A stretch of 64,000 bases of DNA from UBA8958 sp964571695 (lineage in GTDB: Bacteria > Desulfobacterota > Syntrophia > Syntrophales > UBA8958), in contig CAZNDG010000009.1 of assembly GCA_964571695.1 (NCBI GenBank), positions 23,145 to 87,144 of the forward strand, in the 5' to 3' direction. The translations under genes and the position numbers were made by a program. Each line of letters begins with the position of its first letter. Position 1 is the first letter of the stretch. Below, piece by piece: positions 17,369 to 26,139 of the stretch. The notes beneath the pieces are model-generated. The model saw nothing but the letters and a program-made list of their open reading frames with translations. It had not been told where the DNA came from and searched no databases.

Positions 17369-18487
17369 ATGTTGCAGTTTAGCCGGCCGGAGGCGGGGAG
17401 GCTGGTCATTTCCTTACTGGGGAACTGGCGGGAAGGGGGGGATTATCCCCCCTTTGCCGCGGTCCAAAATCAACTGGAACAATCCCCGGCGCCCCTGCAC
17501 ATCGCCTTCGATTGTTCAGGCCTGACCGGATGGAACAGCGTCCTGATCACCTTTCTCATCGACATCATCGATTACGCACAGCGGCATGGGATCGCGGTGG
17601 AGCGGGAAAGCCTGCCGCCGGGAATAGCGGGCCTGCTGAAACTGGCCTATGCGGTGCCGGAACGGGCCGGGGCCAGGCAGGAAGAGGTGCGACCGACCCT
17701 GATGGAGCGCCTCGGCCAAGCCGTTTACGGTCTCTGGATAAGCACCGCGGAGGTCCTCTCGTTCATCGGCGAGGCGACGGCTGCTTGCGGGCGGCTGTTC
17801 CGGGGCCGGGTCCGCTTTCGGCGCCGGGAGTTGCTGGTCATAATCCAGGAATCCGGGATACAGGCCCTGCCCATCGTTTCCCTGATCAGCGTCCTCGTCG
17901 GCCTCATCCTCGCCTTCGTCGGCTCCATCCAGTTGAGCATGTTCGGCGCCCAGATCTATATCGCCAATCTTGTGGGCATCGGCATCTTTCGACAAATGGG
18001 GGCGATCATGACCGGGGTGATCATGGCGGGAAGGACCGGTGCCGCCTTCGCCGCCCAACTGGGCACCATGCAGACCACCGAGGAGATCGACGCCCTCAAG
18101 ACCCTGGGGATACCACCTATGGACTACCTCGTCCTGCCGCGGATGATCGCCCTGTTTTTGATGATGCCGCTTCTGTGTCTCTATGCGGATTTCATGGGCG
18201 TCCTGGGAGGTTTCATCGTCGGGGTAACCATGCTGGATCTCAATTTTTTGGAATATTATCATCAGACAACCGGCGCCATCCGCCTCAACGATATGTGGGT
18301 CGGTCTGTTCATGAGCGCCGTTTTCGGGGTGCTGATCGCCGCCATCGGCTGCCTCCGGGGGCTGCAATGCGAGCGGAGCGCCGCGGCCGTGGGAAAGGCG
18401 ACCACCTCGGCGGTTGTGACGGCCATCGTCGCCATCGTCATCGCCACGGCGGCGATTACGGTCTTGTGCAACATCCTGGGGATATAG
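17369..18487 (+). CDS. mlaE: MlaE-type lipid ABC permease with N-terminal STAS domain
   Basis: Protein of 372 residues. Residues 1-110 form a STAS-like domain (like MlaB) and residues 120-372 the MlaE permease with about five helices. The permease signature includes GAIMTGVIMAGRTGAAFAAQ followed by LGTMQTTEEIDAL. In E. coli MlaB and MlaE are separate; STAS-MlaE fusions are common in other bacteria. It moves lipids between inner membrane and MCE protein. The start is one base after the DUF3141 stop and the next gene follows at once, so all are likely one transcript. Confidence 0.93.
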   Translation: MLQFSRPEAGRLVISLLGNWREGGDYPPFAAVQNQLEQSPAPLHIAFDCSGLTGWNSVLITFLIDIIDYAQRHGIAVERESLPPGIAGLLKLAYAVPERAGARQEEVRPTLMERLGQAVYGLWISTAEVLSFIGEATAACGRLFRGRVRFRRRELLVIIQESGIQALPIVSLISVLVGLILAFVGSIQLSMFGAQIYIANLVGIGIFRQMGAIMTGVIMAGRTGAAFAAQLGTMQTTEEIDALKTLGIPPMDYLVLPRMIALFLMMPLLCLYADFMGVLGGFIVGVTMLDLNFLEYYHQTTGAIRLNDMWVGLFMSAVFGVLIAAIGCLRGLQCERSAAAVGKATTSAVVTAIVAIVIATAAITVLCNILGI

Positions 18488-18488
18488 A

Positions 18489-19295
18489 TTGAGCGATTAC
18501 TTCGACATCAACGCGCCGCATATCGCTGTTAAAGACCTGATAATGGCCTACGGAGACTTCGTCCTCCAGCGGAACCTGACATTCACCATCCGCCGGGGGG
18601 AGATCTTCATTATCATGGGGGGGAGCGGCTGCGGGAAGAGCACCCTCCTCAAGCATCTCATCGGTCTCAAAAAGCCGGCCCGGGGGGAGATATATTTCCA
18701 CGGCCGCAACTACTGGCAGGCGGAAGAAGGCGACCGGGAAAAGATCACCCGCACCTTCGGCGTCCTCTACCAGGGCGGCGCCCTGTGGAGTTCCCTGACC
18801 CTGGCGGAAAACATCGCCCTGCCCCTGGAGGAATACACGGAGCTTTCAGCACGTCAGATCAGGAAGATTGCCGCATTGAAGCTGGCCCTGGTAGGGCTGA
18901 AGGGCTTCGAGGACTACTATCCTGCCCAGATCAGCGGCGGCATGGTGAAGCGGGCGGGGCTGGCCCGGGCCATGGCCCTCGATCCGGAGATCCTTTTCTT
19001 CGACGAGCCCTCCGCCGGCCTGGACCCCATCAGTTCCCGGCTCCTGGACGACCTGATCCTCCAGCTCCGGGACAGTCTGGGCGCCACGATCGTTGTGGTG
19101 ACCCATGAATTGGCCAGCATCTTCGCCATTGCCGACAATTCCGTCTTTCTGGACGCCGCCGCCGGAACGATGATCGCCGCCGGCGACCCGAAGAGCCTGC
19201 TGGCGGAAGCGACGGACCCGGTGGTGCGGAATTTTCTGACCCGGGGCGGTTCCCTGGCAGACGGCCGCCCTGCCGCGATTGGGGAGGGATGCTGA
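18489..19295 (+). CDS. mlaF: MlaF-type ABC ATPase for lipid transport
   Basis: Protein of 268 residues with Walker A (GGSGCGKST), Q-loop, ABC signature (ISGGMVKRAGLARA), Walker B (ILFFDEPSAGLDP) and H-loop (VVVTHE). The GGMVKR signature variant is typical of MlaF-like ATPases. The best start is a TTG at 18489, two bases after the mlaE stop; the next in-frame ATG, at residue 19, would remove the first strand. It powers the MlaE permease encoded directly upstream. Confidence 0.93.
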   Translation: MSDYFDINAPHIAVKDLIMAYGDFVLQRNLTFTIRRGEIFIIMGGSGCGKSTLLKHLIGLKKPARGEIYFHGRNYWQAEEGDREKITRTFGVLYQGGALWSSLTLAENIALPLEEYTELSARQIRKIAALKLALVGLKGFEDYYPAQISGGMVKRAGLARAMALDPEILFFDEPSAGLDPISSRLLDDLILQLRDSLGATIVVVTHELASIFAIADNSVFLDAAAGTMIAAGDPKSLLAEATDPVVRNFLTRGGSLADGRPAAIGEGC

Positions 19296-19434
19296 TGAAA
19301 CTTCAATTTCCGAGAAAACCTCTCCGCATAATCCACCGTACCGGTTACGGGAGCTATCGGTGGTGCCCCCTCCTTCCGGGACTGGAACAAGAAAGTGCAA
19401 AAAACAATATGTTAAAATATTATGGAGCCCGGAT

Positions 19435-20451
19435 ATGAGCAAGCAGGCTAACATGAAAATGATCGGCCTTTTCGTCGTCGGGGCGGTGGCCTTATTGACG
19501 GCGGCCGTCGTCATCTTCTCCTCGGGTAAATTTTTCCAGGAGCGGAAATTTTTTTCCCTGTACTTCGACGAATCCATACGGGGCCTGAATACGGGCTCTC
19601 CGGTCTATTTCAAAGGCGTCAAGGTCGGCGCCGTTGCCGACATCAGGCTCTTTTACCATCCGGAAAAAGAACTGCTGTTGAGCGCCGTCATTATCGAACT
19701 CGATCAGGACCGCGTTGTGAATCTAAGGACCCGGGAAAAGGTGGAAACCGAGGCCAAAGCCGTTCAATATCTCGTAGAAACACAGGGATTGAAAGCCCAG
19801 TTGGACATCCAGAGTCTGGTGACGGGACAGCTCATCATCACCCTGGATTTTCATCCCGAAAGACCAGCGATCTTTCACAATTATCTTAACGAATACGGAG
19901 AGATACCGACAATACCCACCCAGTATGAGGAATTGACAAGGGCGCTCCGGGATCTGCCGATCAAGGAGATGGCCAAGAAACTCGATAAAATTATCGAAGG
20001 GATAGAAGGCATCGTCAATTCACCGGAGACCAGGGAAGGGGTCAAATCACTGGCCCAGGCCGGAAAAGAGGCCCAGCAGATGATAAGAAAGATGAATGAG
20101 CAAATAGGTCCGGTCCTCGCGGATCTCAAGGCAACCTCCGGGGCGGCCCGCGGGGCCTTCCAGCAGGCGGAGAAGACCCTGGCCATGTCGGAAGGGGTAC
20201 CCGGACAACTGGCCGCCGATGCCAAAGAAACGTTGGCCCAGACCAAGGCCACCCTGAAGAAGGTGGACGACAACCTCGCCGCCATGAAGAGATTTACCCA
20301 GGGAAATACGGAGGTCGCCTATCAACTGGAGGAGACCCTGCGGGAATTTTCCGGTATCGCCCGCTCCCTGCGCACCCTGACGGACTATCTGGAAATGCAT
20401 CCCGAGGCGGTCTTTACCGGCAAGAAGAAGACAGGAGGTGAAAAGCGATGA
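19435..20451 (+). CDS. MCE-domain protein of the lipid ABC transporter (MlaD position)
   Basis: Protein of 338 residues: one N-terminal transmembrane helix, a single MCE domain at about residues 38-145, and a long helical tail with coiled-coil character. The MCE domain opens with FDESIRGLNTGSPVYFKG and closes with LVTGQLIITLDF, closely matching the third MCE domain of PqiB in this window rather than classical MlaD. The ATG at 19435 has a GGAG seven bases upstream; a longer frame from 19279 overlaps mlaF and has no membrane-anchor start. A 139-base spacer separates it from mlaF. Its stop overlaps the next gene (ATGA). Confidence 0.9.
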   Translation: MSKQANMKMIGLFVVGAVALLTAAVVIFSSGKFFQERKFFSLYFDESIRGLNTGSPVYFKGVKVGAVADIRLFYHPEKELLLSAVIIELDQDRVVNLRTREKVETEAKAVQYLVETQGLKAQLDIQSLVTGQLIITLDFHPERPAIFHNYLNEYGEIPTIPTQYEELTRALRDLPIKEMAKKLDKIIEGIEGIVNSPETREGVKSLAQAGKEAQQMIRKMNEQIGPVLADLKATSGAARGAFQQAEKTLAMSEGVPGQLAADAKETLAQTKATLKKVDDNLAAMKRFTQGNTEVAYQLEETLREFSGIARSLRTLTDYLEMHPEAVFTGKKKTGGEKR

Positions 20452-21050
20452 AAATTGGATGGCCGCTGTTCCTGCTGGTGGCATTGGCACTCTCCGGCTG
20501 CGGGGTTTCGCAGTCACCACGCTTCTATACTTTGAATACGCTGGCGGCGCCGCCAGGACCGACAGCCGCCGCGGCAACCAAAGACGCCTCCCTTATCGGT
20601 CTCGGCCCCGTCGCCATTCCGGATCGGTTGAACCGTCCGCAAATCACCAGTCTATCCGGAGAAAACGAAATCACCGTTGCGGAGTTCGACCGCTGGTCCG
20701 GATCGCTGCAAGAGGAAATATCCCGGACGGTTACGGAGAATCTATCCATCCTCCTGCCCTCGTATCGGGTGGTCTCCCTTCCCTGGGGACGGAGGCTGAA
20801 CTTAGACAGGCAGATCGCCATCGACATCCTCCGGATAGACGGCAAACTCGGCGGGCAGATCATCCTGAAGGCCAACTGGGCGGTCACCGTCACGACCGAC
20901 AGCGGAGCGAAAACCGTCCTGGTCCGGTACACGGAAATCACCGAAGACATGAGCGGGCCTGATTATACCGCCTATGTGGCGGCTCAGAGCCGGGCATTGG
21001 CAAAGTTGAGCCGGGAGATCGCCGCCGCGGTAACCTCCCCACCAAAATAA
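20448..21050 (+). CDS. PqiC-like outer-membrane lipoprotein of the lipid ABC system
   Basis: Protein of 200 residues with a lipobox (LALSGC) and the PqiC/DUF330 fold (RFYTLN near the start, then DRLNRPQITS and EFDRWSGSL). It is a paralogue of the lipoprotein at 928-1539. The ATG overlaps the MCE stop by four bases after an AGGAGG, so it closes the operon. It probably receives or delivers lipid at the outer membrane. Confidence 0.88.
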   Translation: MKIGWPLFLLVALALSGCGVSQSPRFYTLNTLAAPPGPTAAAATKDASLIGLGPVAIPDRLNRPQITSLSGENEITVAEFDRWSGSLQEEISRTVTENLSILLPSYRVVSLPWGRRLNLDRQIAIDILRIDGKLGGQIILKANWAVTVTTDSGAKTVLVRYTEITEDMSGPDYTAYVAAQSRALAKLSREIAAAVTSPPK

Positions 21051-21120
21051 GGTTCATCCGACGGACGCGTACTTTTATATCTTTCAGGACGAACCATGCG
21101 GCAAAATGACGAGCCGATGT

Positions 21121-21844
21121 TTACAGAAAGACCGTCGCCAAACCACATAGGTTGTCACTGCCCCTGAGTTTCAAAGAAAAGATCATCGTGACTTGAGAAA
21201 ACTGACTTCCTATACTCCATCCCTTCAAAAGCAATGTCTTATCAATAATATAGAAGCGGACCCGATCGGTGGAAAGGGTCCGCCCCCCGGTCGGAACATC
21301 GCCGATGAAGGTGAGGTCACCGCTTCCCTTCCGGAGCGCTAAAAGCCCATTCGCCTGGATGGATTTGGGATAAAAGAAATTCACCAGGGATAGACGGGTC
21401 TTCTTCTTTGCCCGATCCGTCTGGATAAAGGGGTTTTCTTTCCCGGCCAGGGCCTTCTCGGACGCCTTTTTTCCACGATCCGGCAGGAGGGGTTGTCGGG
21501 GCGGAGGAAAGATCACGAAAAGGCGGACCTTCCGGAAACGGCGGGTTTAAACTGTGCCTTCTTGAAGATCACGCCCCGGATGCCCGGCCGTAGGCACGGC
21601 GCATGGTTCCCGACATCTCTCCCAACCACACCCGGTTCATGACGCCCCAGGTGATGGAGGCGTACACCAGAAAGTCATCACCGAATCCTGTTGACATCAC
21701 TTCCGCATACACCAGCTTCGCCAAGAGCTCCCGCTCGCCGATCCGGGAAGCGGCAATTAAGGACGACGGGCTGGCCTGTTTCCCTGAGGCCGGACACGCT
21801 GGCATCTTCACGGCAGCGGACGATCCCGAAATAAGCCGACCCAA
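21121..21844 (-). pseudogene. Decayed gene, possibly a SleB-type cell-wall hydrolase
   Basis: Two minus-strand frames that fit end to end only after frameshifts: 21844-21569 (ERELLAKLVYAE ... ITWGVMNRV) and 21516-21121 (LSLVNFFYPKSIQAN ... RVRFYIID), joined by a third-frame piece reading VIFKKAQFKP. The order LLAKLVYAE, then NRV, then a QF motif, then an FFYP motif recalls SleB/CwlJ cell-wall hydrolases, though each match is weak. The first frame has no good start. The broken gene is followed by a MITE, in line with a decaying region. Confidence 0.35.
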
Positions 21845-21956
21845 AACAATTCCCTCCCAAGGAGCATTCGCCGCGTACTATTTCGCCTCGTTCACATTTT
21901 TTTGGCTTTTGGCTGTACACCATATAAACCTCATCAATCCTTCAACAGAAATTATT

Positions 21957-22082
21957 GACGACATCGTAAAAAGTCCATATGCGGCGTTGCGATTCATCCT
22001 TCGTCACTGCGACGTACGCCCAAGTACGTCTCATTCCTCAGGATTCGTGCGCCTTGCCTCTGGAGCTTTTTAAATCGTCGTC
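21957..22082 (+). mobile_element. MITE-like element, copy 1 (126 bases)
   Basis: Non-coding element with imperfect terminal inverted repeats (GACGACATCGTAAAAAG at the left, CTTTTTAAATCGTCGTC at the right) and an internal palindrome (GACGTAC/GTACGTC). It aligns end to end with the reverse complement of 62447-62571, sharing TCCTCAGGATT and CGCCTTGCCT blocks. A partial extra end (GATGACTTTTTACCAGGTC) follows it. Confidence 0.75.
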
Positions 22083-22213
22083 TCAATGATGACTTTTTAC
22101 CAGGTCATCATTATTGAAAACCGGATAGTTCAGTGAAATCGACCTTCTCTGTTGTCTTCTTGCATTGACACCGTTCCGTCTTTTGTTTTATAAAATAAGA
22201 AAGATCGATTTTC

Positions 22214-24283
22214 ATGTCGTTAATTTCGATAGGGAGAACTCTCACGATTAATCGGGTCGTATTGGGAGATCGAGCGAAACGCCGCTCGGAGTGGAAGTTG
22301 ATCGCCCTCGTTCTGGCTCTGGCACTACCGGCCGTTTTTGCCGCCCCCTCCTGGGGGACCGACGTCTGTTCCGGCGATCAGCCCTATATCTTCACCTTTA
22401 CCAATCAGTGTGCCTTCCCGGTTTGGATCGGACAGCACGACAGCACGGACTCTAAATCCTATCCCCCTCAGGACGGCAACTGGGCCCTGGCCGGACGGTG
22501 CAAACAGCATGCGGACTGCGCGTCCGGGGTCTGCGATACGGTAAAAGGACAGTGCACCTGCGCACAAGCGGCGGATTGCAGCGGCGGGGCGTCCTGCACG
22601 GGCGGACTGTGCAGCGTCACCGCCGTCTTCTGCATGCCGAAGCTGTGGACGTCCGGGGTCTTCTGGCCCCGGACCGGCTGTGTAAAAACAGGGGACAAAC
22701 TCAACTGCCTCACCGGCCAGTGCAACCCGGCGGGTGGAACGGAAGGGCTCGTGGACTGTGCGGTTCAAAAGACAGGACCCATGTCCCCCATATCGCTCTT
22801 CGAGGCCACAATCAATACGGACAATGTGAATTACGACGTCAGCATGGCCTCCGGGTACAATCTGCCAGTCAATGTCACCCCGATCGGCGGCTGTCATAAA
22901 CTGGCGGGCATCGCCTTCCCGCAAAACAAGGTGGCCTGTTTCGCCAGCGCCTGCCAAGGCGATCTGAAGGCCTCCTGCCCGTCGGTTCTGCAAAAGAAGT
23001 CCGGAAGCACTGTCATCGGCTGCGATTGGCCCTGCCATCTATGCACCAGCCCCAACCCGCCGGCGGAATTGAAGTGCAGCGACTATATCCTGAAGGACGC
23101 ATCGGGCAACGACACGGATGTAACCAGTGATTGCAGCAACGCCGCAACGGCGGTTACGGCCGGGGGCAACATCGGCATCAATAACCCCCAGCAGCCCCTG
23201 AAAGCAGGCCATCCCGCCGTATTGACGATCACGGCGAGCAGCGGCTATACGATTCAGAACGTCACCGGGTGTAGCGGCGCCCTGTCCGGGACGACCTATA
23301 CGACCGGGAACATCACCGCCGACTGCATCGTCTCGGCCACCTTCAGCCCCACCGCGGGCGGTGCCGCCACTACAGCCACATTAGCCTTCGGACTGCCCAC
23401 ATATGTCCAAATGTACTGCGCGAAAAGCTATCCCGACGATCGGACCGGGGACGACGTCCCGGTCATGGCCTCCACCAACCAGGGGACGCCGGTGGCCTTT
23501 TCTACCCAGGATTGTTTCCCCGACAAGCAGTTCGTCGTTCCGACCTACCCCACGGGCTATTCTCCACCGGCCGGACAGGGTGTCTGCCTGTACATCCGCT
23601 CGCCCCAGATCGACATTCCCCATTTCAACGACTACAACTGGTTTGACTTCAAATTGAACAAAGTGAGGTATTGCGGCGGCGCGCCGCCGGACTATGCAGA
23701 CCCCCTGCCTGACGGAACGCCCTGCGGCGGCTATATGACGACGGCGAAATATTTTGATGACGGCATGGGGTACGCCTGCCGTACGGTGAGCTTTACGGAC
23801 GCCAACGCGAAGACGCAGAAGGCCCATCTCTGTCTGCCGCCGACCACCAGCGGCCTTGGGCAGTGCAAGGAGAGCGAGCACGATGGCACCACCAAACTGA
23901 GGGCATTCCGCGGCGTCGGCGGCCCGTTCAATGCAGCCTGGATCACCGCCGGCCACCAGGCGGGAGACGGTGAAAAGCCCTACTACGAGATCTTCAAAAA
24001 GGCCTGCCCCAGCGCCTATGCCTGGCAGTACGACGACGATTCCGGGGGCTTCCAGTGTTTCTTCGAATCGATCTCCTCGACCGCCGTGCAGGACTTCAAG
24101 GGTTTTAACATCACTTTCTGCGGCATTGCAAAGGAACCGGGGCTGGCTGACGCCATCGACATCCTCCTCCTCTGCGCAGGGGTGCAGGCCGCCGTCCCCG
24201 ACGTCTCGGCCTGGAACAACAGCGGCAAGATCGGCCTTTCCGACGTGCTCTACATCCTGCAGAAGGTGGCCGCACTGAGATAG
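22214..24283 (+). CDS. Secreted thaumatin-like protein with dockerin-like C-terminus
   Basis: Exported protein of 689 residues, very Cys-rich. A signal peptide is visible around residues 28-49. The thaumatin pattern is recognisable: FTFTNQCAFPVWIGQ at the start, FWPRTGC, CLTGQC, YDVSMASGYNLPV, ACQGDLKASCP, and at the end CPSAYAWQYDD and ITFCG. The thaumatin fold seems split by an inserted beta-rich repeat at about residues 320-390 (TITASSGYTIQNVTGC). The last 45 residues (AIDILLLCAG ... GKIGLSDVLYILQKVAAL) look like a dockerin-type calcium-binding motif. Plant thaumatin-like proteins bind or cut beta-glucans; a role in surface or polysaccharide binding here is inference. It appears monocistronic. 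Confidence 0.78.
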   Translation: MSLISIGRTLTINRVVLGDRAKRRSEWKLIALVLALALPAVFAAPSWGTDVCSGDQPYIFTFTNQCAFPVWIGQHDSTDSKSYPPQDGNWALAGRCKQHADCASGVCDTVKGQCTCAQAADCSGGASCTGGLCSVTAVFCMPKLWTSGVFWPRTGCVKTGDKLNCLTGQCNPAGGTEGLVDCAVQKTGPMSPISLFEATINTDNVNYDVSMASGYNLPVNVTPIGGCHKLAGIAFPQNKVACFASACQGDLKASCPSVLQKKSGSTVIGCDWPCHLCTSPNPPAELKCSDYILKDASGNDTDVTSDCSNAATAVTAGGNIGINNPQQPLKAGHPAVLTITASSGYTIQNVTGCSGALSGTTYTTGNITADCIVSATFSPTAGGAATTATLAFGLPTYVQMYCAKSYPDDRTGDDVPVMASTNQGTPVAFSTQDCFPDKQFVVPTYPTGYSPPAGQGVCLYIRSPQIDIPHFNDYNWFDFKLNKVRYCGGAPPDYADPLPDGTPCGGYMTTAKYFDDGMGYACRTVSFTDANAKTQKAHLCLPPTTSGLGQCKESEHDGTTKLRAFRGVGGPFNAAWITAGHQAGDGEKPYYEIFKKACPSAYAWQYDDDSGGFQCFFESISSTAVQDFKGFNITFCGIAKEPGLADAIDILLLCAGVQAAVPDVSAWNNSGKIGLSDVLYILQKVAALR

Positions 24284-24284
24284 G

Positions 24285-24845
24285 TCAGGTTTCGATCACC
24301 TGATCGATAAGGATCCTTTGAATACCTTGTGGGAATAAAAGGACCGATCTTTTTCTCCAGGAGAAGAAAGAGAGGCGCTCTTCACAACAGGGCTTGCTCT
24401 GCGCCCGATCTCCGGTGATAGATCGGCTTCTCTGAGGCTGAACTTGGACAAACAGATTGCCATCGACACCCTCAAATCGGGGATATTGCTGCCTCCCTCC
24501 TACCATTGAGCAATTCGGATGTTTATCCAACCTTTCGATCAGAAATAATAACGATCATTCCTTCAGGGGTCCTTAATACTTCTGGTACGATTACATCCGG
24601 CATGACGCAGCGAAAATATTGGCATGTCGGTTATGTCTCCCCAAAAAGCGCCTTAAATAGACTTCCCGACGAGAGATGCTCCCAAATGATGAGCCGATGG
24701 TTCCAGAAGACCTCCTTCGAACCATATACCTTCTCACTACCCGCGAATTACAATAAAGTATTCCTTGACTTGAGAATACTGTGCTTCTACGGTCCGTACC
24801 GTTGGAAGCGATGTCAAAAAAATTACTCGAATGAAAGGACGCCTC
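24285..24845 (+). other. Long non-coding stretch with no convincing gene
   Basis: The 561 bases between the thaumatin-like gene and the cysteine hydrolase contain only weak frames on either strand. The one identifiable feature is a short fragment related to the PqiC-like lipoprotein gene, listed separately. Confidence 0.6.
24434..24473 (+). pseudogene. 40-base fragment copied from a PqiC-like gene
   Basis: These 40 bases match 20792-20831 of the lipoprotein gene with five differences and read RLNLDKQIAIDTL where that gene reads RLNLDRQIAIDIL. The frame stops soon after. It looks like the relic of a partial duplication or of a deleted paralogue. Confidence 0.55.
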
Positions 24846-25412
24846 ATGAAACCCGCTATTGTGATCGTCGACATGCTCAAGGACACCCTGGAAGGGGCTC
24901 ATCCGACGCCCATAAAGGAGCTGGGACGCGAGATCGTGCCCTCAATCAACCGCCTCACGGCCGCTGCCCGGGAGCGTTCCATCCCCGTGATCTTCTCCAT
25001 GGACAGCTTCCTGCCCGGAGACTTCATCTTCCAGGGCAAAATGAAGAATCACTCCCTCCGTGGGACGAAGGGGGCCGAGGTGACGGACCTGCTCATACAG
25101 TCCGCAACGGACATCTACTCACCCAAGCGCCGCTTCAGTGCCTTCTACAAGACGGACATCGACCAGACCCTAAGGCTCTTCGGGGCCGACACGGTGGTGC
25201 TCTGCGGCATCGCGACCCACTGGTGCGTTCTTTCTTCGGCCTTCGACGCCCTGTCGAACGATTTCCGCGTCGTCATTCTCGAGGACTGCTGTGCGAGCCT
25301 CAGCCGCGAGATGCACGAAAGCTGCCTCGACATTTACCGGGAAAGCCCACTACAGCCACTGCTCTGTGTGATGAAGCTCGATGCCTTCCTGGCCAAGATG
25401 GAGGGGGAATGA
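24846..25412 (+). CDS. Isochorismatase-family cysteine hydrolase
   Basis: Protein of 188 residues with the isochorismatase fold: an Asp in the first strand (IVIVDMLKDTL), a central Lys region (RGTKGAEV) and the nucleophile Cys in GIATHWCVLSSAFDAL. Family members hydrolyse amides such as nicotinamide or N-carbamoyl compounds; the substrate here is not evident. ATG 24846 was preferred over ATG 24831 because GAAAGGA lies at the right distance. It has no obvious operon partner, and the next gene is convergent. Confidence 0.88.
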   Translation: MKPAIVIVDMLKDTLEGAHPTPIKELGREIVPSINRLTAAARERSIPVIFSMDSFLPGDFIFQGKMKNHSLRGTKGAEVTDLLIQSATDIYSPKRRFSAFYKTDIDQTLRLFGADTVVLCGIATHWCVLSSAFDALSNDFRVVILEDCCASLSREMHESCLDIYRESPLQPLLCVMKLDAFLAKMEGE

Positions 25413-25528
25413 GAGATGACATGGGGCAAGCATCTTGAAATATTATATCTTCTCCAAATAACATGTATTTCAGTACTTACCATTTATGCTACCCCAAAAT
25501 AAGACGGTCGCGTGGAAAGACATTTATT

Positions 25529-25571
25529 CCTCCCCCTTCAAGGGGGAGGTTAGTACGGGGATGGGGTAGGT
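25529..25571. repeat. Palindromic intergenic repeat (CTCCCCCTT/AAGGGGGAG family)
   Basis: A 21-base palindrome (CCTCCCCCTT and AAGGGGGAGG around one base) followed by GGGGATGGGGTAG. The whole 43 bases match the reverse complement of 60729-60769. It lies between two convergent genes and may act as a transcription barrier. Confidence 0.75.
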
Positions 25572-25593
25572 AATTACAGGAGATGGCGGGGAA

Positions 25594-26139
25594 TTAAGCC
25601 ACCCCGCCGGCACCGCCGGTAACGAAGCCTTTGGAGGCGGGACCGGTATCCGCGGGCGTGCCGGCGATCCGGGCGAGATAGGAGGCCCCCAGTTTTTCCA
25701 GGTGATCGTCCACATTATCGAAGTAGTTGAAATGGGACTGCTCCTCCTCGATTATCGTTTCAAACAGCTTCATCGTGGCGCTGTCGCCGTTTTCCCGGCA
25801 GACGAGGACAAACTGGTTGTAAATGTCCATGGTGTCGTCCTCCAGGTCGGCATCGAAGGAGAATATCTCCTCCACCTTCTGCCCCTTGCGCACCTTGTCG
25901 GCGGGCTCCGTAGTGGGCTCCCCACCCAGTTCCTTGATTCGTTCGGCAAACATCTCCGCATGACGCATCTCGTCGATGGCGATGAGCTTCACGTTTGCCG
26001 CCAATTCTCCGTAATCCATATCGTCGAGGTTGTAGTGCTGGTTCATATACTGGTGAATCGCCTGCAGTTCCATAGCCCTGGCCTTGTTCAACGCATCGAT
26101 GACCTTTGCCTTCCGCGCCTCCTTGCTTTTGTTTGCCAT
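25594..26139 (-). CDS. Bacterioferritin-like diiron protein
   Basis: Ferritin-like four-helix protein of 181 residues. Iron-ligand motifs are visible: an early Glu with Tyr (AMELQAIHQYMNQHY), DEMRHAE in the second helix, and EEEQSH in the fourth. It probably stores iron or detoxifies peroxide. The last 25 residues are a Gly/Ala-rich tail. ATG 26139 was chosen over the adjacent ATG 26142 because it is better spaced from the GAGGAGG. It is transcribed alone, convergent with the cysteine hydrolase. Confidence 0.9.
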   Translation of the reverse strand: MANKSKEARKAKVIDALNKARAMELQAIHQYMNQHYNLDDMDYGELAANVKLIAIDEMRHAEMFAERIKELGGEPTTEPADKVRKGQKVEEIFSFDADLEDDTMDIYNQFVLVCRENGDSATMKLFETIIEEEQSHFNYFDNVDDHLEKLGASYLARIAGTPADTGPASKGFVTGGAGGVA

